From assembly GCF_900093605.1 (NCBI RefSeq), contig NZ_FLYE01000047.1, forward strand, positions 143,410 through 207,409: a DNA stretch of 64,000 bases. Reading direction: 5' to 3'. Position numbers and translations under genes: made by a program. The notes under the pieces are model-generated. The model had not been told where the DNA came from and ran no database searches. It saw only the letters and a list, made by a program, of their open reading frames with translations. Source of the DNA: Candidatus Terasakiella magnetica. GTDB taxonomy: Bacteria > Pseudomonadota > Alphaproteobacteria > Rhodospirillales > Terasakiellaceae. Each line of letters starts with the position of its first letter. The stretch's first letter is position 1. Shown piece after piece: positions 38,901-47,795 of this stretch.

Positions 38901-40617
38901 TAGCTGGAAGGGGATCAAGTCACAGGCGCAGCAATATGAAAGTGTCATTGATCTGCGTAAAATTAAAGTAAGTGCAGATGATATTGCATTCTCTAATATT
39001 GACAAAGTTGAAACTTATATTGATGCACGTTCATTAGCAGCGAATACATATGAAGAATTAAAAGACCAAAAAATAGCAACGAAATCACCAATATTTGAAA
39101 TTGAAGGGTATAGCAAATGGCGTGAACAAATGGCCAAAGTGGAGCGAATGGCATTTACCTTGCGTGAAGATGGTCAAACTGATATTTGGCGTTTGCATGG
39201 GATTAAAGAAACAGAAATTCATCGTCATGCACGTAATCATGAATTACGACTTGCCATTGATGATTATAATCAAGTGCCAACTAACGATTACAAAACTCGT
39301 GATGCAAAAGCATTTGGTATTGAGAGTATCGTTGCTCAAGACCCTGAAAAACGGGCAGGGAAAGCCGTTGTTGGTTTGGCCAAAGAAGTTGAATCCGACT
39401 ATTGGAAGATTAAACGTCATGCCGCATATCATGAGTTACGTGGTTTAGATCGTGTTGGTGACAAGATCGACGCAGGCCGCATCATGGAACATTATGATAG
39501 AGCCAGCCGCGCTGTCAGTGAATTGCGCAAAGAAGCCAAAAGAGCAGGGCTGAAGCCTTGGGGTGATCTTTATGGTGATCGTCATCGGGATCTGATTAAA
39601 CAACGTGAGAAAGCAGCATGGACTATTCATAATCGTGGTTTAGAAAGTGTGGCTACAAAGTCTTCAAAATATCCAGAAATGTTCCGCAAGGATGTTTTGA
39701 GCCACGGCATTAGAAATGCACTTGAAGGCTATAAGAAAGCTGAAGAGATTGGCCAACTGCAAGTGCGTGATAAGAAGGCTGCGGAGGTTATGCAGCGTCT
39801 TAATCAGCATCCAGCATATAAGATAGCTAAACATATGGGTGGTTACGCTTGGAGCGAAGGCGTGTCACTTTATAGTGTTAAAGAGAATGCTTACTTCCAT
39901 ACAATGCGTAATATTGCCCTGTCTAAAGGTCATGAACAGGTGGCCAAAGTTGTGGACGCCACGCAGGAGTATATGAATATTCGCCGCCGGGTTGGCCTGG
40001 CCGGAGATATTATGGCGAAGACAGGCAATAAAGAACTCTTCAAAAAAGAACTTCATTTGCGCAATAAGCAAGCTTCAAAAATTGTTGAACTCGGTGGTTC
40101 TGAATTTACGACCAAACTGGGGCTGAAGCCGGAACAAGTTAAAGAACAGGCCAAGGCATATCGACTTGATAAAGCTATCACGGCTTATACGAAAGCTGAT
40201 GAACTGAAACTTAACAAAGGGCGGATTGCACTTGATATTGTAAGATATGGGGTAGATGTAACAGGGAAGTTCGATAAAGAAACAGCACAGCTTCTGAAAA
40301 GAACAGGTATTGAACAAGAAGTGCTTAAAAGAGATGCGTCAAATGCCATTATGCGAGATCGTATTCAACAGGGTAAGGATGCCGATGGTAAGCCAGCACA
40401 GACAGTACGTGACCAGATTAATGATCATAAATTCAAAGACGCATTTGCTGAAGATCGACAAACGGCTAACAAACACCGCAATGCATTTGAAGCATTAGAG
40501 AAAGAAACCAGAGAGCTCAAAGATTATTATCGTCAAAAACAGGCGACAGATGCTGTTCAGAAATCACTGAAGCCGATGAAAGCTATTGTCAAAGGTTTGG
40601 ATCTGGATGGGCCATGA
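35938..40617 (+). CDS. traA: TraA-type MOBQ relaxase-helicase
   Basis: This 1559-aa protein nicks oriT and unwinds the transferred strand. The N-terminal MobA/MobL relaxase domain (1-230) has 'GNAAYIHRREGYD' and the metal-binding His motif in 'TQHAIHWEDNNPHAHIMGVV'. The helicase part has Walker A 'EGRAGSGKTT' (about 395), 'VFVDEAGM' (about 488), 'DIRRQ' and 'TIDKAQGKTVDRAFLW' (about 725). The last 800 residues are mainly helical. The open frame begins 11 codons earlier with GTG inside the oriT repeat; the Met used is the more likely start. Gene order relative to oriT matches Ti-type systems. Confidence 0.9.
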   Translation: MGWIHYQRQVIYRHGGNLQSVGNAAYIHRREGYDTLNREHFNYTDRDDLLSSGMTVPDDAPEWIKQHARDGSYVEFWEDIENRENQYLENRWHKQTSDTILEKQAKAMSYFREIVAIPNELNKEQSVRFIEDFIKESYADRGIVTQHAIHWEDNNPHAHIMGVVRKVNEQGLSSRHADFGSTFFKQRDLLELSRKTYADIGNRHLVEAGHEPRLDHRSYKDQGLDIEPTVHEGYHARKMHEEGKTSKLVSENDRIRADRAAKFDKVADMIVKDINLTKATFTEADLMRQVSNVVGEDLTAYNVLSAKVMAHQDLVKVGVDLRGKDRFSTIQYVETEKKMFAALDRLQAQETAISINHERVNEKIAKDFSFLNRQQRRAIERIISKESIVVIEGRAGSGKTTLVEVAADELKTSGYKVRGMSLAGAAAENLELEAGVKSTTIDKFLYPDKLREDAEVALQSGKKDLAAALIERAERLEIDQKLLPNEVVFVDEAGMSGTKHLEKVLTKIADAGAKAVLIGDSAQKKSVAAGGAFEEISRRTNATILSDIRRQNIEWQREASINLSDGDVRKALHAYNDHDRVFIGSRQEMFENLVGDYVGSLQGEIKNTAERLTMAATNKDVGELNAAIRERLVERELIENTHNIRGRDWGVNDRIVFLKNENNDLNVKTLSGDGVGVKNGSSGFVEQIFEKGKAVYFDVRLDSSERLVRFRADHGNVNFNHAYAVTIDKAQGKTVDRAFLWSSEHMRSDAAYVGLTRHRDDVKLYADDHLIAGDVDDLASVFNRTDNKDLVSDYNPPDNLVGVQQDMNRFREIGDELKSMYSDMQLEALEQNKEFYELEGFETFSELSAERNDLARRALDDWKDYAKAVRQINVTQEQLKVLVGDMDKPLTKIEKVAFEQLRDYADVTEHARDLWNEIKVSHPGYASRLHPKWQEYDQLRLERNGYAHKFLQEKELYGPLVKFVKDKAKDQKSPHAMVKNGEKPKQRISWKGIKSQAQQYESVIDLRKIKVSADDIAFSNIDKVETYIDARSLAANTYEELKDQKIATKSPIFEIEGYSKWREQMAKVERMAFTLREDGQTDIWRLHGIKETEIHRHARNHELRLAIDDYNQVPTNDYKTRDAKAFGIESIVAQDPEKRAGKAVVGLAKEVESDYWKIKRHAAYHELRGLDRVGDKIDAGRIMEHYDRASRAVSELRKEAKRAGLKPWGDLYGDRHRDLIKQREKAAWTIHNRGLESVATKSSKYPEMFRKDVLSHGIRNALEGYKKAEEIGQLQVRDKKAAEVMQRLNQHPAYKIAKHMGGYAWSEGVSLYSVKENAYFHTMRNIALSKGHEQVAKVVDATQEYMNIRRRVGLAGDIMAKTGNKELFKKELHLRNKQASKIVELGGSEFTTKLGLKPEQVKEQAKAYRLDKAITAYTKADELKLNKGRIALDIVRYGVDVTGKFDKETAQLLKRTGIEQEVLKRDASNAIMRDRIQQGKDADGKPAQTVRDQINDHKFKDAFAEDRQTANKHRNAFEALEKETRELKDYYRQKQATDAVQKSLKPMKAIVKGLDLDGP

Positions 40618-40844
40618 TGGAAAGTGATTCCATTTTGATACCTATTCTTCCCGGGTAATCATGTCTTCAGCAGCAGATCTCGTGCCGGCAATGCTTCTGT
40701 AACTGAAGAAATAGGACAGCGTCTGTGACGTAAAAACGTGCCGACCGCGGCTAATCCGGAGATCGATCGCAAACCAGGTATGCCATATTAGAGCAGATAG
40801 ACTTACCTTTTTTATTCATAGAACGTACAAGCTATTCTGGTCAC

Positions 40845-41204
40845 TCATTCCATGATTAAGTCTGGTGTAATTCCGGTTGGATCAGCCCCCCAGATAAAGA
40901 AAGTAAATCCACGCCATACGACTAAAGCCACCGCTAAATATGAAAATACCTGTGCGAAACCCTTAAAGAACAGAAGGAATTCGTTTTTTTCCTCTGCTGA
41001 TAAAACAGACTTGTCGAATAACTCCCTTTTTACTAAGGGGCGTGTTTTTATCCAGATAACGCTGCATATAAACACAAAACCAAGATAGTAACAGGTTTGG
41101 ATGGGGGTAAGAGGGAACACGTTTAGGGAAAAAACCGATAAACTAAGAAGTATTAAGCTGGAAGCCTTATACATTTCATTTGAAAAGTCGCAATCTGGTT
41201 TCAT
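40845..41204 (-). CDS. Membrane protein at the end of the tra operon
   Basis: The 119-aa product has three predicted membrane segments (about 14-30, 36-52, 87-105) and a short loop. It is the last gene on the minus strand after the secretion genes and convergent with traA. Exclusion proteins are often small membrane proteins in such places, but no homology supports this. Confidence 0.5.
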   Translation of the reverse strand: MKPDCDFSNEMYKASSLILLSLSVFSLNVFPLTPIQTCYYLGFVFICSVIWIKTRPLVKRELFDKSVLSAEEKNEFLLFFKGFAQVFSYLAVALVVWRGFTFFIWGADPTGITPDLIME

Positions 41205-41250
41205 TATTCTACAATGCTGTAAAGGGTGAAGAAAAAAAGTCTAGCACTGG

Positions 41251-41895
41251 TTACTTTCGGTTGGTGTCAGGGCGTATTGTTACTTTGCAGCTATAAGCAC
41301 GATTATCTCGTTGTACTGCTGTATAGCATTTATCTAATGCACTCATGACTTCGGGAGTTAGAATGGGGTTCATTGATATAGCTAAATAGACACCTACAAC
41401 GAGAGTAAGAATAAAATAGGTAAGAGACCCATAAAGGAGCCATTTTCGCGTAGAAGGCTTACCGTTTATTCGCGCTTCAGCAGCTTTGTTCAGGTTTCTT
41501 ATAGTTGTTTCCAAAGATGCCTTAAGGTCTTCGAGGTCCCGGCCTCCCATTTCATCTTTGATACTCTTGAGGTGACTAGTGTTTTCCTTTGTAAGTATTT
41601 GAACTTCTGCAATTTTTTCTTTGTTTTCCTTGGCAATCTGCTGGGCGTTCATTACATCAGTGCCGACACGTTGAACAGTTTCTTCCTTAGCTTTGCTTGC
41701 TTCAAGGTCTCTTGTGGCAACAACAACAGCGTGGATACTTGAATTAATCTGCTGAAGGTGTTTGTTGGTTTTCTCTGCTTCAGAAACAGGTTCATTTATT
41801 TCTTCAATCTCACCTGTTGATGGATCGTGTGGCGGGGCTTCATCACGAAGATAGGCATCAAAATCTTCGAAAGAAATTCCCTCATCATTTGACAT
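41251..41895 (-). CDS. Coiled-coil protein with C-terminal membrane anchor
   Basis: The 214-aa product has an acidic N terminus, a long coiled coil (about 45-140) and one membrane helix (about 152-174) with a short periplasmic tail containing two Cys. No family recognised. Position downstream of virB11 in the same orientation suggests a transfer accessory or exclusion role. Confidence 0.55.
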   Translation of the reverse strand: MSNDEGISFEDFDAYLRDEAPPHDPSTGEIEEINEPVSEAEKTNKHLQQINSSIHAVVVATRDLEASKAKEETVQRVGTDVMNAQQIAKENKEKIAEVQILTKENTSHLKSIKDEMGGRDLEDLKASLETTIRNLNKAAEARINGKPSTRKWLLYGSLTYFILTLVVGVYLAISMNPILTPEVMSALDKCYTAVQRDNRAYSCKVTIRPDTNRK

Positions 41896-42033
41896 GTTTG
41901 TATTTCCTTTTTCTAAATGTTAGCAATGTTTTCAATGAATATTTTAGTTTATATTTAAGATTGTTATTCAGAGAAAGTTTAACGCCAAACGTTGTTAATT
42001 CCAAAGCTGGAGTAGGAAGCTAAACCTGCCGCT

Positions 42034-43152
42034 TTATCCTGTTTGTGAAGCCAAAAAGAGCTTCTCATCTTCCATTAAACCACCATCACCAAATTGAGAC
42101 TGATAGTTTGGTTTTTTATAGAGACCCTTAAGATTGCGTTTCACAAACGGGTTGTGAATACGCTCCAATCTGTTGTCATTGGCGTTGTCAATATCTTCAC
42201 CACCAACAAGACTTCTCCACGGGAGGTCTTCAGGATCAACGAGATCTTTAATCACACGTTTTTCACCATCACGACCCAGTTGAATGATCAGATCCAGACG
42301 ACGAACAAGACCTTCCACAACGCCAGAGGCGTTGTGTCCGTCCAGCATGACGCGCGTTCTAAAACCATCCAGAAATTCCAGAGGATTGTTTGCGTGTGCA
42401 GTTGAATAAAAACTCTCATTACCCAGGTTCATGATGTTGAAACTAGGGAAGGCATTGAAAATAGAAAGCTCACCGACACCCAAAGCATCCGGATTTTCAC
42501 GAATGACGGTATCCATTTTACGGTCATAACCAAGTCCGGTTCCTGTATCAAAGCGTTTGGCAATATGGCGTACTTGGTTTAAATGCGGTGCTTCCAGCTC
42601 CGCCGTATCTTCAATAAGGATAAGGCGCAACCTTGGATCAAGAAGATGAAGCAGAATTTTAAGAAAAGTTGTTTTTCCTGTGGATGTACCGCCGACTACA
42701 TAGATGTTACCGCCTCTTGCCAGAACATCCATGATGATACGAATCTGTTCCGGCGTGACACCAAAATCTTCAAAGGTGGCTACAAAGGGGCGTTTGATAC
42801 GGATGGAAATAGCGACCTTGTTAATGACGCTTCCCCCAAATGTACCTTGAAAACGATGGCCACCGGGTATTTGGGTGGCCACCACTTGATTGTTGAGAGT
42901 ATCAAACGGAAGATCGTTGAATGTAGCTATGCCTGCCATCATGTCGTGGATCTTCATTTGGGAGAGATTATTATCAACAACACGTTCTTGATATTGCTGT
43001 CCCCAACGGTCAACCCATACCTCGCCAAATTCGTTGATATTGATTTCAGAGATTTCCCAGAACTTATCCCCTTCATTGCAGTAAAGGTAGGGATGTAGAG
43101 GTTTAAGTTCGTTGTCTCTGAGATTGCAGAAATTTGAATTACTATCAAGCAT
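42034..43152 (-). CDS. virB11: VirB11-type secretion ATPase
   Basis: The 372-aa hexameric ATPase energises pilus formation and substrate transfer. Walker A 'GGTSTGKTTFL' (about 158), 'LILIEDTAEL' (Asp box), 'HANNPLEF' (His box) and 'RLDLIIQLGRDG' are present. The Met used starts 2 bp after the previous stop; an earlier Met is inside that gene. The N-terminal domain is shorter than in many VirB11 proteins. Confidence 0.88.
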   Translation of the reverse strand: MLDSNSNFCNLRDNELKPLHPYLYCNEGDKFWEISEININEFGEVWVDRWGQQYQERVVDNNLSQMKIHDMMAGIATFNDLPFDTLNNQVVATQIPGGHRFQGTFGGSVINKVAISIRIKRPFVATFEDFGVTPEQIRIIMDVLARGGNIYVVGGTSTGKTTFLKILLHLLDPRLRLILIEDTAELEAPHLNQVRHIAKRFDTGTGLGYDRKMDTVIRENPDALGVGELSIFNAFPSFNIMNLGNESFYSTAHANNPLEFLDGFRTRVMLDGHNASGVVEGLVRRLDLIIQLGRDGEKRVIKDLVDPEDLPWRSLVGGEDIDNANDNRLERIHNPFVKRNLKGLYKKPNYQSQFGDGGLMEDEKLFLASQTG

Positions 43153-43154
43153 GA

Positions 43155-45416
43155 TTAATAACCGTACTTTGCACGCCATTCTGCTACTTTGGCAGCGGTA
43201 GGATTAGGGGCGCAGTCACCTGGATTAGTACGAAGGTCGTTGTACCCAGAATGGAAATAAGCGGTACTAGCTGACCGGGTTTGTGTTGTTGAATGAGTGA
43301 TATCCTCATCATATGTGTTTGAGCTGATTTCTAGACCGTCATCACGGGTGACTATTACGGTCGCTTTATAGGTGCAGGTGCGGATACTTGTAACATGCGC
43401 ATTTCTACAGGTGTTAATACCGCAGACATAAGACGACATTGCATTTTGATAGGACATCTGATCATTTATGAGGGTCCAGTCGGTAGTACCTATGCCACCA
43501 AATTTTTGGCAGGCATTTTCAGGGCCAATAGGAGTGCCAGTACCAATTGGATATCCTACGTCGTCATTGTCTGCATTTGTCCACACTTCTGTTGTGGCAA
43601 CATCAGCAAACTTGTTACAATCTTCATAAGAGTAAGTACCTGTCGGACGATCTTCTGTTTTGCTGTAAAGATAGGGAATGGCAGTTGCATCTGCTTTTAC
43701 ACGTGAGCTTTCCGCAATTTTTTTACCAAACTCGGTGTTGATATAAGTTTCGGTAAGTGGATAAGAATTCTTTTCTTCATTTTTATGCTCATACCCAGTG
43801 ATTTCTATGTTGTGATCATAGGAACGGCTTGTATCAGCAACGCAGAGGCCATTCTTAAGCCACTGTTGGACACCGTTTTCCAAGTGGTAGTATTTCTTGG
43901 TACCAAGGCTTGTCCCACCAGACACGTCATGCAGAAAATCATTATCACCACTACATCCAGTCGTTGTTGACTTAATATCAAAAGAACCATTTGGGTCTGG
44001 CTCACATGGTGTAATATAAGGAGATCCTTCTGGTGTAACGATATACTTACGGATCTGTTTAACGTACTTCATGACACCTTCAGAATAGTTTTCATCAGGG
44101 CCACATGATGTACGGTCATATTCATGAGGGTAGGTTACACCGTTTTCGATGCAACCTCGCGCTTGTTGAGTAGTTCCCAGTTTGTCATAAACGTAGCGAG
44201 AGAGTTGCGCTGAATAACCATCTGCATCTTTGAAATAATCCTTAATTCCACAGATATCTGTGGTTTCAGTAATCGGTACAGGCTTATAGGTATCATCCTC
44301 AAAGTCTTTACAGTCTTCGACGGTTTCAAGATTGTTATTTACACCTCGATAGACGCGTTTGGCCTGCGGATAGGCTTTCTTTTCTGCACTAACCATATCT
44401 TCTCGCCAATTCGGGCAAAGAGACGGATCATCTACGATATCAAAAATATAATCAGGATCTGTGTCTTTACGGCAATCGCCTTCGGCATCAATGAACTTTT
44501 GACCATCTACCGGGTGCATGTAGTAGTATCGGAAAGTAGATATGGCCTTATCGCCCTCAATAACATCAGGACAAGATGCGCGACCTTTTTTCAAATCCCA
44601 TGTGGTGCCGCTAGGTGTACAGTTTCCATCAGGTACACCATCATGAGTGAACTGATTTAATTCTACCATTTTTTCGGTGGTGAAATCTGGTTCAGGGGCG
44701 CATCCTTCAGTTGTTAGACCTTGCGCCGGAATATCTTCAACTTCGGTAGGTTCAATATCGTAGCTGCCCGTTTTCCCAAGATCATTTCCTCCTTCAGTTC
44801 CGCCACCATCATCACTACCACCACCAACACGAGGTGTTTGCACTGGATCGTCTGTTTCTTCATCCTTGTCTTCAGAAAGTAGTTCTTTCTGTTGGTCTTT
44901 CTCATCCAACAGGTTTTGTGCTGTCAGGATTGCACCTTGGATATCACCTTTGGCACTCACCGCCGTTCCACTGTTTACAGAACTGCCTTCGCTTTCAATG
45001 GTGGACTGTAAAGGCGAGGGGAGAAGAGAGCGTTTAACTTCTTCTTCCCCATCTTCACTCGCTTTGGCCAAAGAGACTGCGTTCCAGGTAATCATGCCAC
45101 CGATCCGCGCCAAGTCGGTTTTCGACATAGTACCGTCCCGGCGCACTTGATTAGCAGCTTCAGGAGCTAATACACCTTCAATGTTGACACTCTGAAGACC
45201 TAGAACTTGGCGCTTAACTAGGTTGCCATCTTGTTTTTCAATTACTTCCATGAAGTTCGCTTTAACCGTTGCTGGCTTTTCTGCCTCAATAACCAAAGGT
45301 TCTGCAAGTGTTACAGTTAATTCTTCATATTGGGTTTGATCTGGATTACCTTGATCCTGTGCAAAGGCACTGAAGGCAAATATGCATAAAAAGGTAAGGG
45401 TTAGAAAACGGATCAT
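43155..45416 (-). CDS. Secreted Cys-repeat protein of the secretion operon
   Basis: The 753-aa exported protein has a signal peptide (to 'SAFAQ'), a 180-residue N-terminal domain, an acidic Gly/Asp linker and at least five imperfect 45-60-residue repeats, each with a YY/Y segment, Gly and two Cys ('YYYMHPVDGQKFIDAEGDC', 'YRGVNNNLETVEDC'). A C-terminal Cys-rich domain follows. It lies between virB10 and virB11 genes and overlaps virB10's start by 4 bp. No standard VirB protein matches. It may be a surface- or periplasm-exposed part of the machine. Confidence 0.65.
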   Translation of the reverse strand: MIRFLTLTFLCIFAFSAFAQDQGNPDQTQYEELTVTLAEPLVIEAEKPATVKANFMEVIEKQDGNLVKRQVLGLQSVNIEGVLAPEAANQVRRDGTMSKTDLARIGGMITWNAVSLAKASEDGEEEVKRSLLPSPLQSTIESEGSSVNSGTAVSAKGDIQGAILTAQNLLDEKDQQKELLSEDKDEETDDPVQTPRVGGGSDDGGGTEGGNDLGKTGSYDIEPTEVEDIPAQGLTTEGCAPEPDFTTEKMVELNQFTHDGVPDGNCTPSGTTWDLKKGRASCPDVIEGDKAISTFRYYYMHPVDGQKFIDAEGDCRKDTDPDYIFDIVDDPSLCPNWREDMVSAEKKAYPQAKRVYRGVNNNLETVEDCKDFEDDTYKPVPITETTDICGIKDYFKDADGYSAQLSRYVYDKLGTTQQARGCIENGVTYPHEYDRTSCGPDENYSEGVMKYVKQIRKYIVTPEGSPYITPCEPDPNGSFDIKSTTTGCSGDNDFLHDVSGGTSLGTKKYYHLENGVQQWLKNGLCVADTSRSYDHNIEITGYEHKNEEKNSYPLTETYINTEFGKKIAESSRVKADATAIPYLYSKTEDRPTGTYSYEDCNKFADVATTEVWTNADNDDVGYPIGTGTPIGPENACQKFGGIGTTDWTLINDQMSYQNAMSSYVCGINTCRNAHVTSIRTCTYKATVIVTRDDGLEISSNTYDEDITHSTTQTRSASTAYFHSGYNDLRTNPGDCAPNPTAAKVAEWRAKYGY

Positions 45417-46756
45417 TTTTGAGCTACTCCCTGTTCATAAACAGCTTCAGGAAACCACAAATCTGCGGTTGGAATGATTTTGACCTCAAGACGCTTGTGT
45501 AATCTCAATACGTTTTTGATATTGAGTTGTTGTTGAATAATCGCAGCGGTGACTTCACCTAACTGACTGGATGTATTTGTATTGATTTGCGCAACTGCTT
45601 GCCCTGTAGAGGAAGATTGATTTTGGAAGTACGCGGCCGCGCCATACATGGCCATATCAATTGCACTGATGGCAAAGATGGTTGCGTATTTTTCCTCTTT
45701 TCGATCATCAATCTCACCTTGATAACCGCTTTTGCCTTCAACATCGGCTGCGCCGAAATCAAAGATAACGCTGGAACCATCCGGCAGGATCATGCGTCGC
45801 CACGCGACTTCTAGCCGGGTAATAGAATTATCTTCAAGAGGTTTGAATTCACCTACAATGCGTGTGCCTGGTGGGATTAACACATAATTACATTCTGATC
45901 CCATAACTGGATAAGAAACCGTAGCAACAATTCTGCCTCCAATCATGGAGTTCACCGAATTTTCGATAGATGCGTCAATATAGGCATCTTCTGTTATCAC
46001 ACGGCAGCGATCAACAGGATATGAAACCTCTGTTTTGGCAATTCCAATACCCTTGTAGCTTTTATCTTGATATCGCCAATGACCACTTGGCCCCTTCGCT
46101 TGTGCTTGTTGTGCTAAAGGTGATGTGTAACTAGCATTTTTGATTGCTGTAGGTCGTGCCTTATAACGTTGCTTTCGCGCTAGGTCTCGTAACAATTCCT
46201 CACGGGATGGCTCAGGCGGTGGTGGAGCCTCATACACGATAGGTTCTGGTTCAGGCTCCGGCTCAGGTGGTGGAACTGGTTTGGCTATGATGTTTGCACT
46301 CAGGGAAACACGATAAGGTTTAGCTTTGGTGTGAGCAACGCTAAGGGTTTCATTGACCAAGCCTGGTCTAGCTGTATCAAGGCTAAGGTTGATTTGACAA
46401 TGTTGTCCTGGTGCAAGTTGCGGGGGACAATCATCATTGGTTTTAATATATCGTCTTGGCAACCCAAAATGGCCTACCAATAAAGGCCCATCACCAACAT
46501 TCTGAAGTCTCACAGTTTTTACACTACTAAGATCTCCTTCCAGAACCGCCCCAAAATCAATGTTTAAAGGGCGCACAGCGAGCTTTCCTACCTTAGGTGG
46601 CGGTGGTGGCGGTGCTGCTGGTTCAGGCTCTGGTTCACCGATTAACTCAATTTCTTGCGTTTCGGGTATAGGTGGTAAGGTCTCGGTTTTCTGTGGTGGT
46701 TCATCTCCACAAGCACCGAAAATCGCTAGGAAAGCGCATCCCCAAGAACTAGCCAT
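45413..46756 (-). CDS. virB10: VirB10-like protein with lipobox and Ig-like domain
   Basis: The C-terminal TrbI/VirB10 domain (about 240-447) has 'GGRIVATVSYPV', 'LIPPGTRIVGEF', 'ILPDGSSVIFDF' and 'FAISAIDMAMYGA' antenna-type helix. The N terminus is unusual: 'FLAIFGAC' looks like a lipobox rather than the single inner-membrane helix of VirB10, followed by a Pro-rich part and an Ig-like/ASH-type domain ('VRPLNIDFGAVLEGDLSSVKTVRLQNVG'). The start has AAGGA eight bases before and overlaps virB9 by 8 bp. Confidence 0.82.
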   Translation of the reverse strand: MASSWGCAFLAIFGACGDEPPQKTETLPPIPETQEIELIGEPEPEPAAPPPPPPKVGKLAVRPLNIDFGAVLEGDLSSVKTVRLQNVGDGPLLVGHFGLPRRYIKTNDDCPPQLAPGQHCQINLSLDTARPGLVNETLSVAHTKAKPYRVSLSANIIAKPVPPPEPEPEPEPIVYEAPPPPEPSREELLRDLARKQRYKARPTAIKNASYTSPLAQQAQAKGPSGHWRYQDKSYKGIGIAKTEVSYPVDRCRVITEDAYIDASIENSVNSMIGGRIVATVSYPVMGSECNYVLIPPGTRIVGEFKPLEDNSITRLEVAWRRMILPDGSSVIFDFGAADVEGKSGYQGEIDDRKEEKYATIFAISAIDMAMYGAAAYFQNQSSSTGQAVAQINTNTSSQLGEVTAAIIQQQLNIKNVLRLHKRLEVKIIPTADLWFPEAVYEQGVAQK

Positions 46757-47795
46757 TTGGATGATCCTTATACTTGTCCTTGCGATCAATCAGAGTTGCG
46801 CAAATAATCGCTTCACCAATACCAAGAGTGAATTTCCCGGTGCGGTTAACTAGAATAAGCTGGTCTCTTGATCCTCTGGTTTGCGGCGCTAATGGCTGGT
46901 CTGTGCGATCTACTACCTGATAGATTGTCACTCTTCGCTTGCTGTCTGACTTGTCGCCTAGATCAAACAATGTCCAGTATCCATCCGTACACACGCGCTC
47001 TGGCATCAGCTCTTTTCCGGCATCGTTTAGAGGAGCTACGCGATAATCGTTACAATCGGCTTTAGTCCAATCAAAGGGCTTCTCACGTTTGTAATCCGGC
47101 TTTTTATTCATCTCGGATTTCATCGTCGTGAAAGCGTCTTCAGTCGCGATCTCTGCCTTGGCCACTTTGGTGCGTTCAACGAGATCTTCCGGTTCATCGA
47201 CATACACAAAAACCGAAGCATCTGGCACAGCCTTATATTCTGTACCAATTGCTTTTACGAAAAATGTATAAAGATTGCCAAAACCGCTCCTAACGTGGAG
47301 AGTTGTATCTACACCTGAGTTTTCCGCATGTAGTGTTACGGAATGACTATCATGTTCTACTGTACCAAAAATCGTTTCTGAACCAAGGACAGGCTTAACT
47401 TTAGTGATGATTTCCCATGAAGGAAACTCAATCCAGGTTTTGCCACCAATCCCGATACAAACATGCATTGCTTTATGTTTGTGGTATTCATAGACACGAA
47501 TACCAGGAGATAATTGCTTTTTGTGACCTTTGGCCTTTGGGTCACAGACAGCGTTCAACACAGCACGAGAATCAGAGAGATCGGCTCCACCTTCCAATTG
47601 AAGCAGTTCTTCGATTTCTCGATTTGTCATGTTCATGGGATCGAAGGGCTTTTCAATATAGACAACCGTTTCCTTCTTCCCTTTTGGTTTACTATGTTGG
47701 GCGGATTGTCCCCGTTGATACTTGTCTTGAGCAATAGCATTACTGCTTAAAACAAGGGTAAGTAGCAGGACTACACAAAAATTAAATTTCGCCAT
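46749..47795 (-). CDS. virB9: VirB9/TrbG-type outer-membrane core subunit
   Basis: The 348-aa product has a signal peptide ('FCVVLLLTLVLSSNAIAQ') and the CagX/VirB9 fold: an N-terminal domain ('GIRVYEYHKHKAMHVCIGIGGKTWIEFPSWE') and a C-terminal domain ('FDLGDKSDSKRRVTIYQVVDR'). It forms the core complex with VirB10 and VirB7. The Met at the signal peptide is used; the open frame extends upstream within the VirB8-like gene. It overlaps that gene by 14 bp. Confidence 0.8.
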   Translation of the reverse strand: MAKFNFCVVLLLTLVLSSNAIAQDKYQRGQSAQHSKPKGKKETVVYIEKPFDPMNMTNREIEELLQLEGGADLSDSRAVLNAVCDPKAKGHKKQLSPGIRVYEYHKHKAMHVCIGIGGKTWIEFPSWEIITKVKPVLGSETIFGTVEHDSHSVTLHAENSGVDTTLHVRSGFGNLYTFFVKAIGTEYKAVPDASVFVYVDEPEDLVERTKVAKAEIATEDAFTTMKSEMNKKPDYKREKPFDWTKADCNDYRVAPLNDAGKELMPERVCTDGYWTLFDLGDKSDSKRRVTIYQVVDRTDQPLAPQTRGSRDQLILVNRTGKFTLGIGEAIICATLIDRKDKYKDHPNG

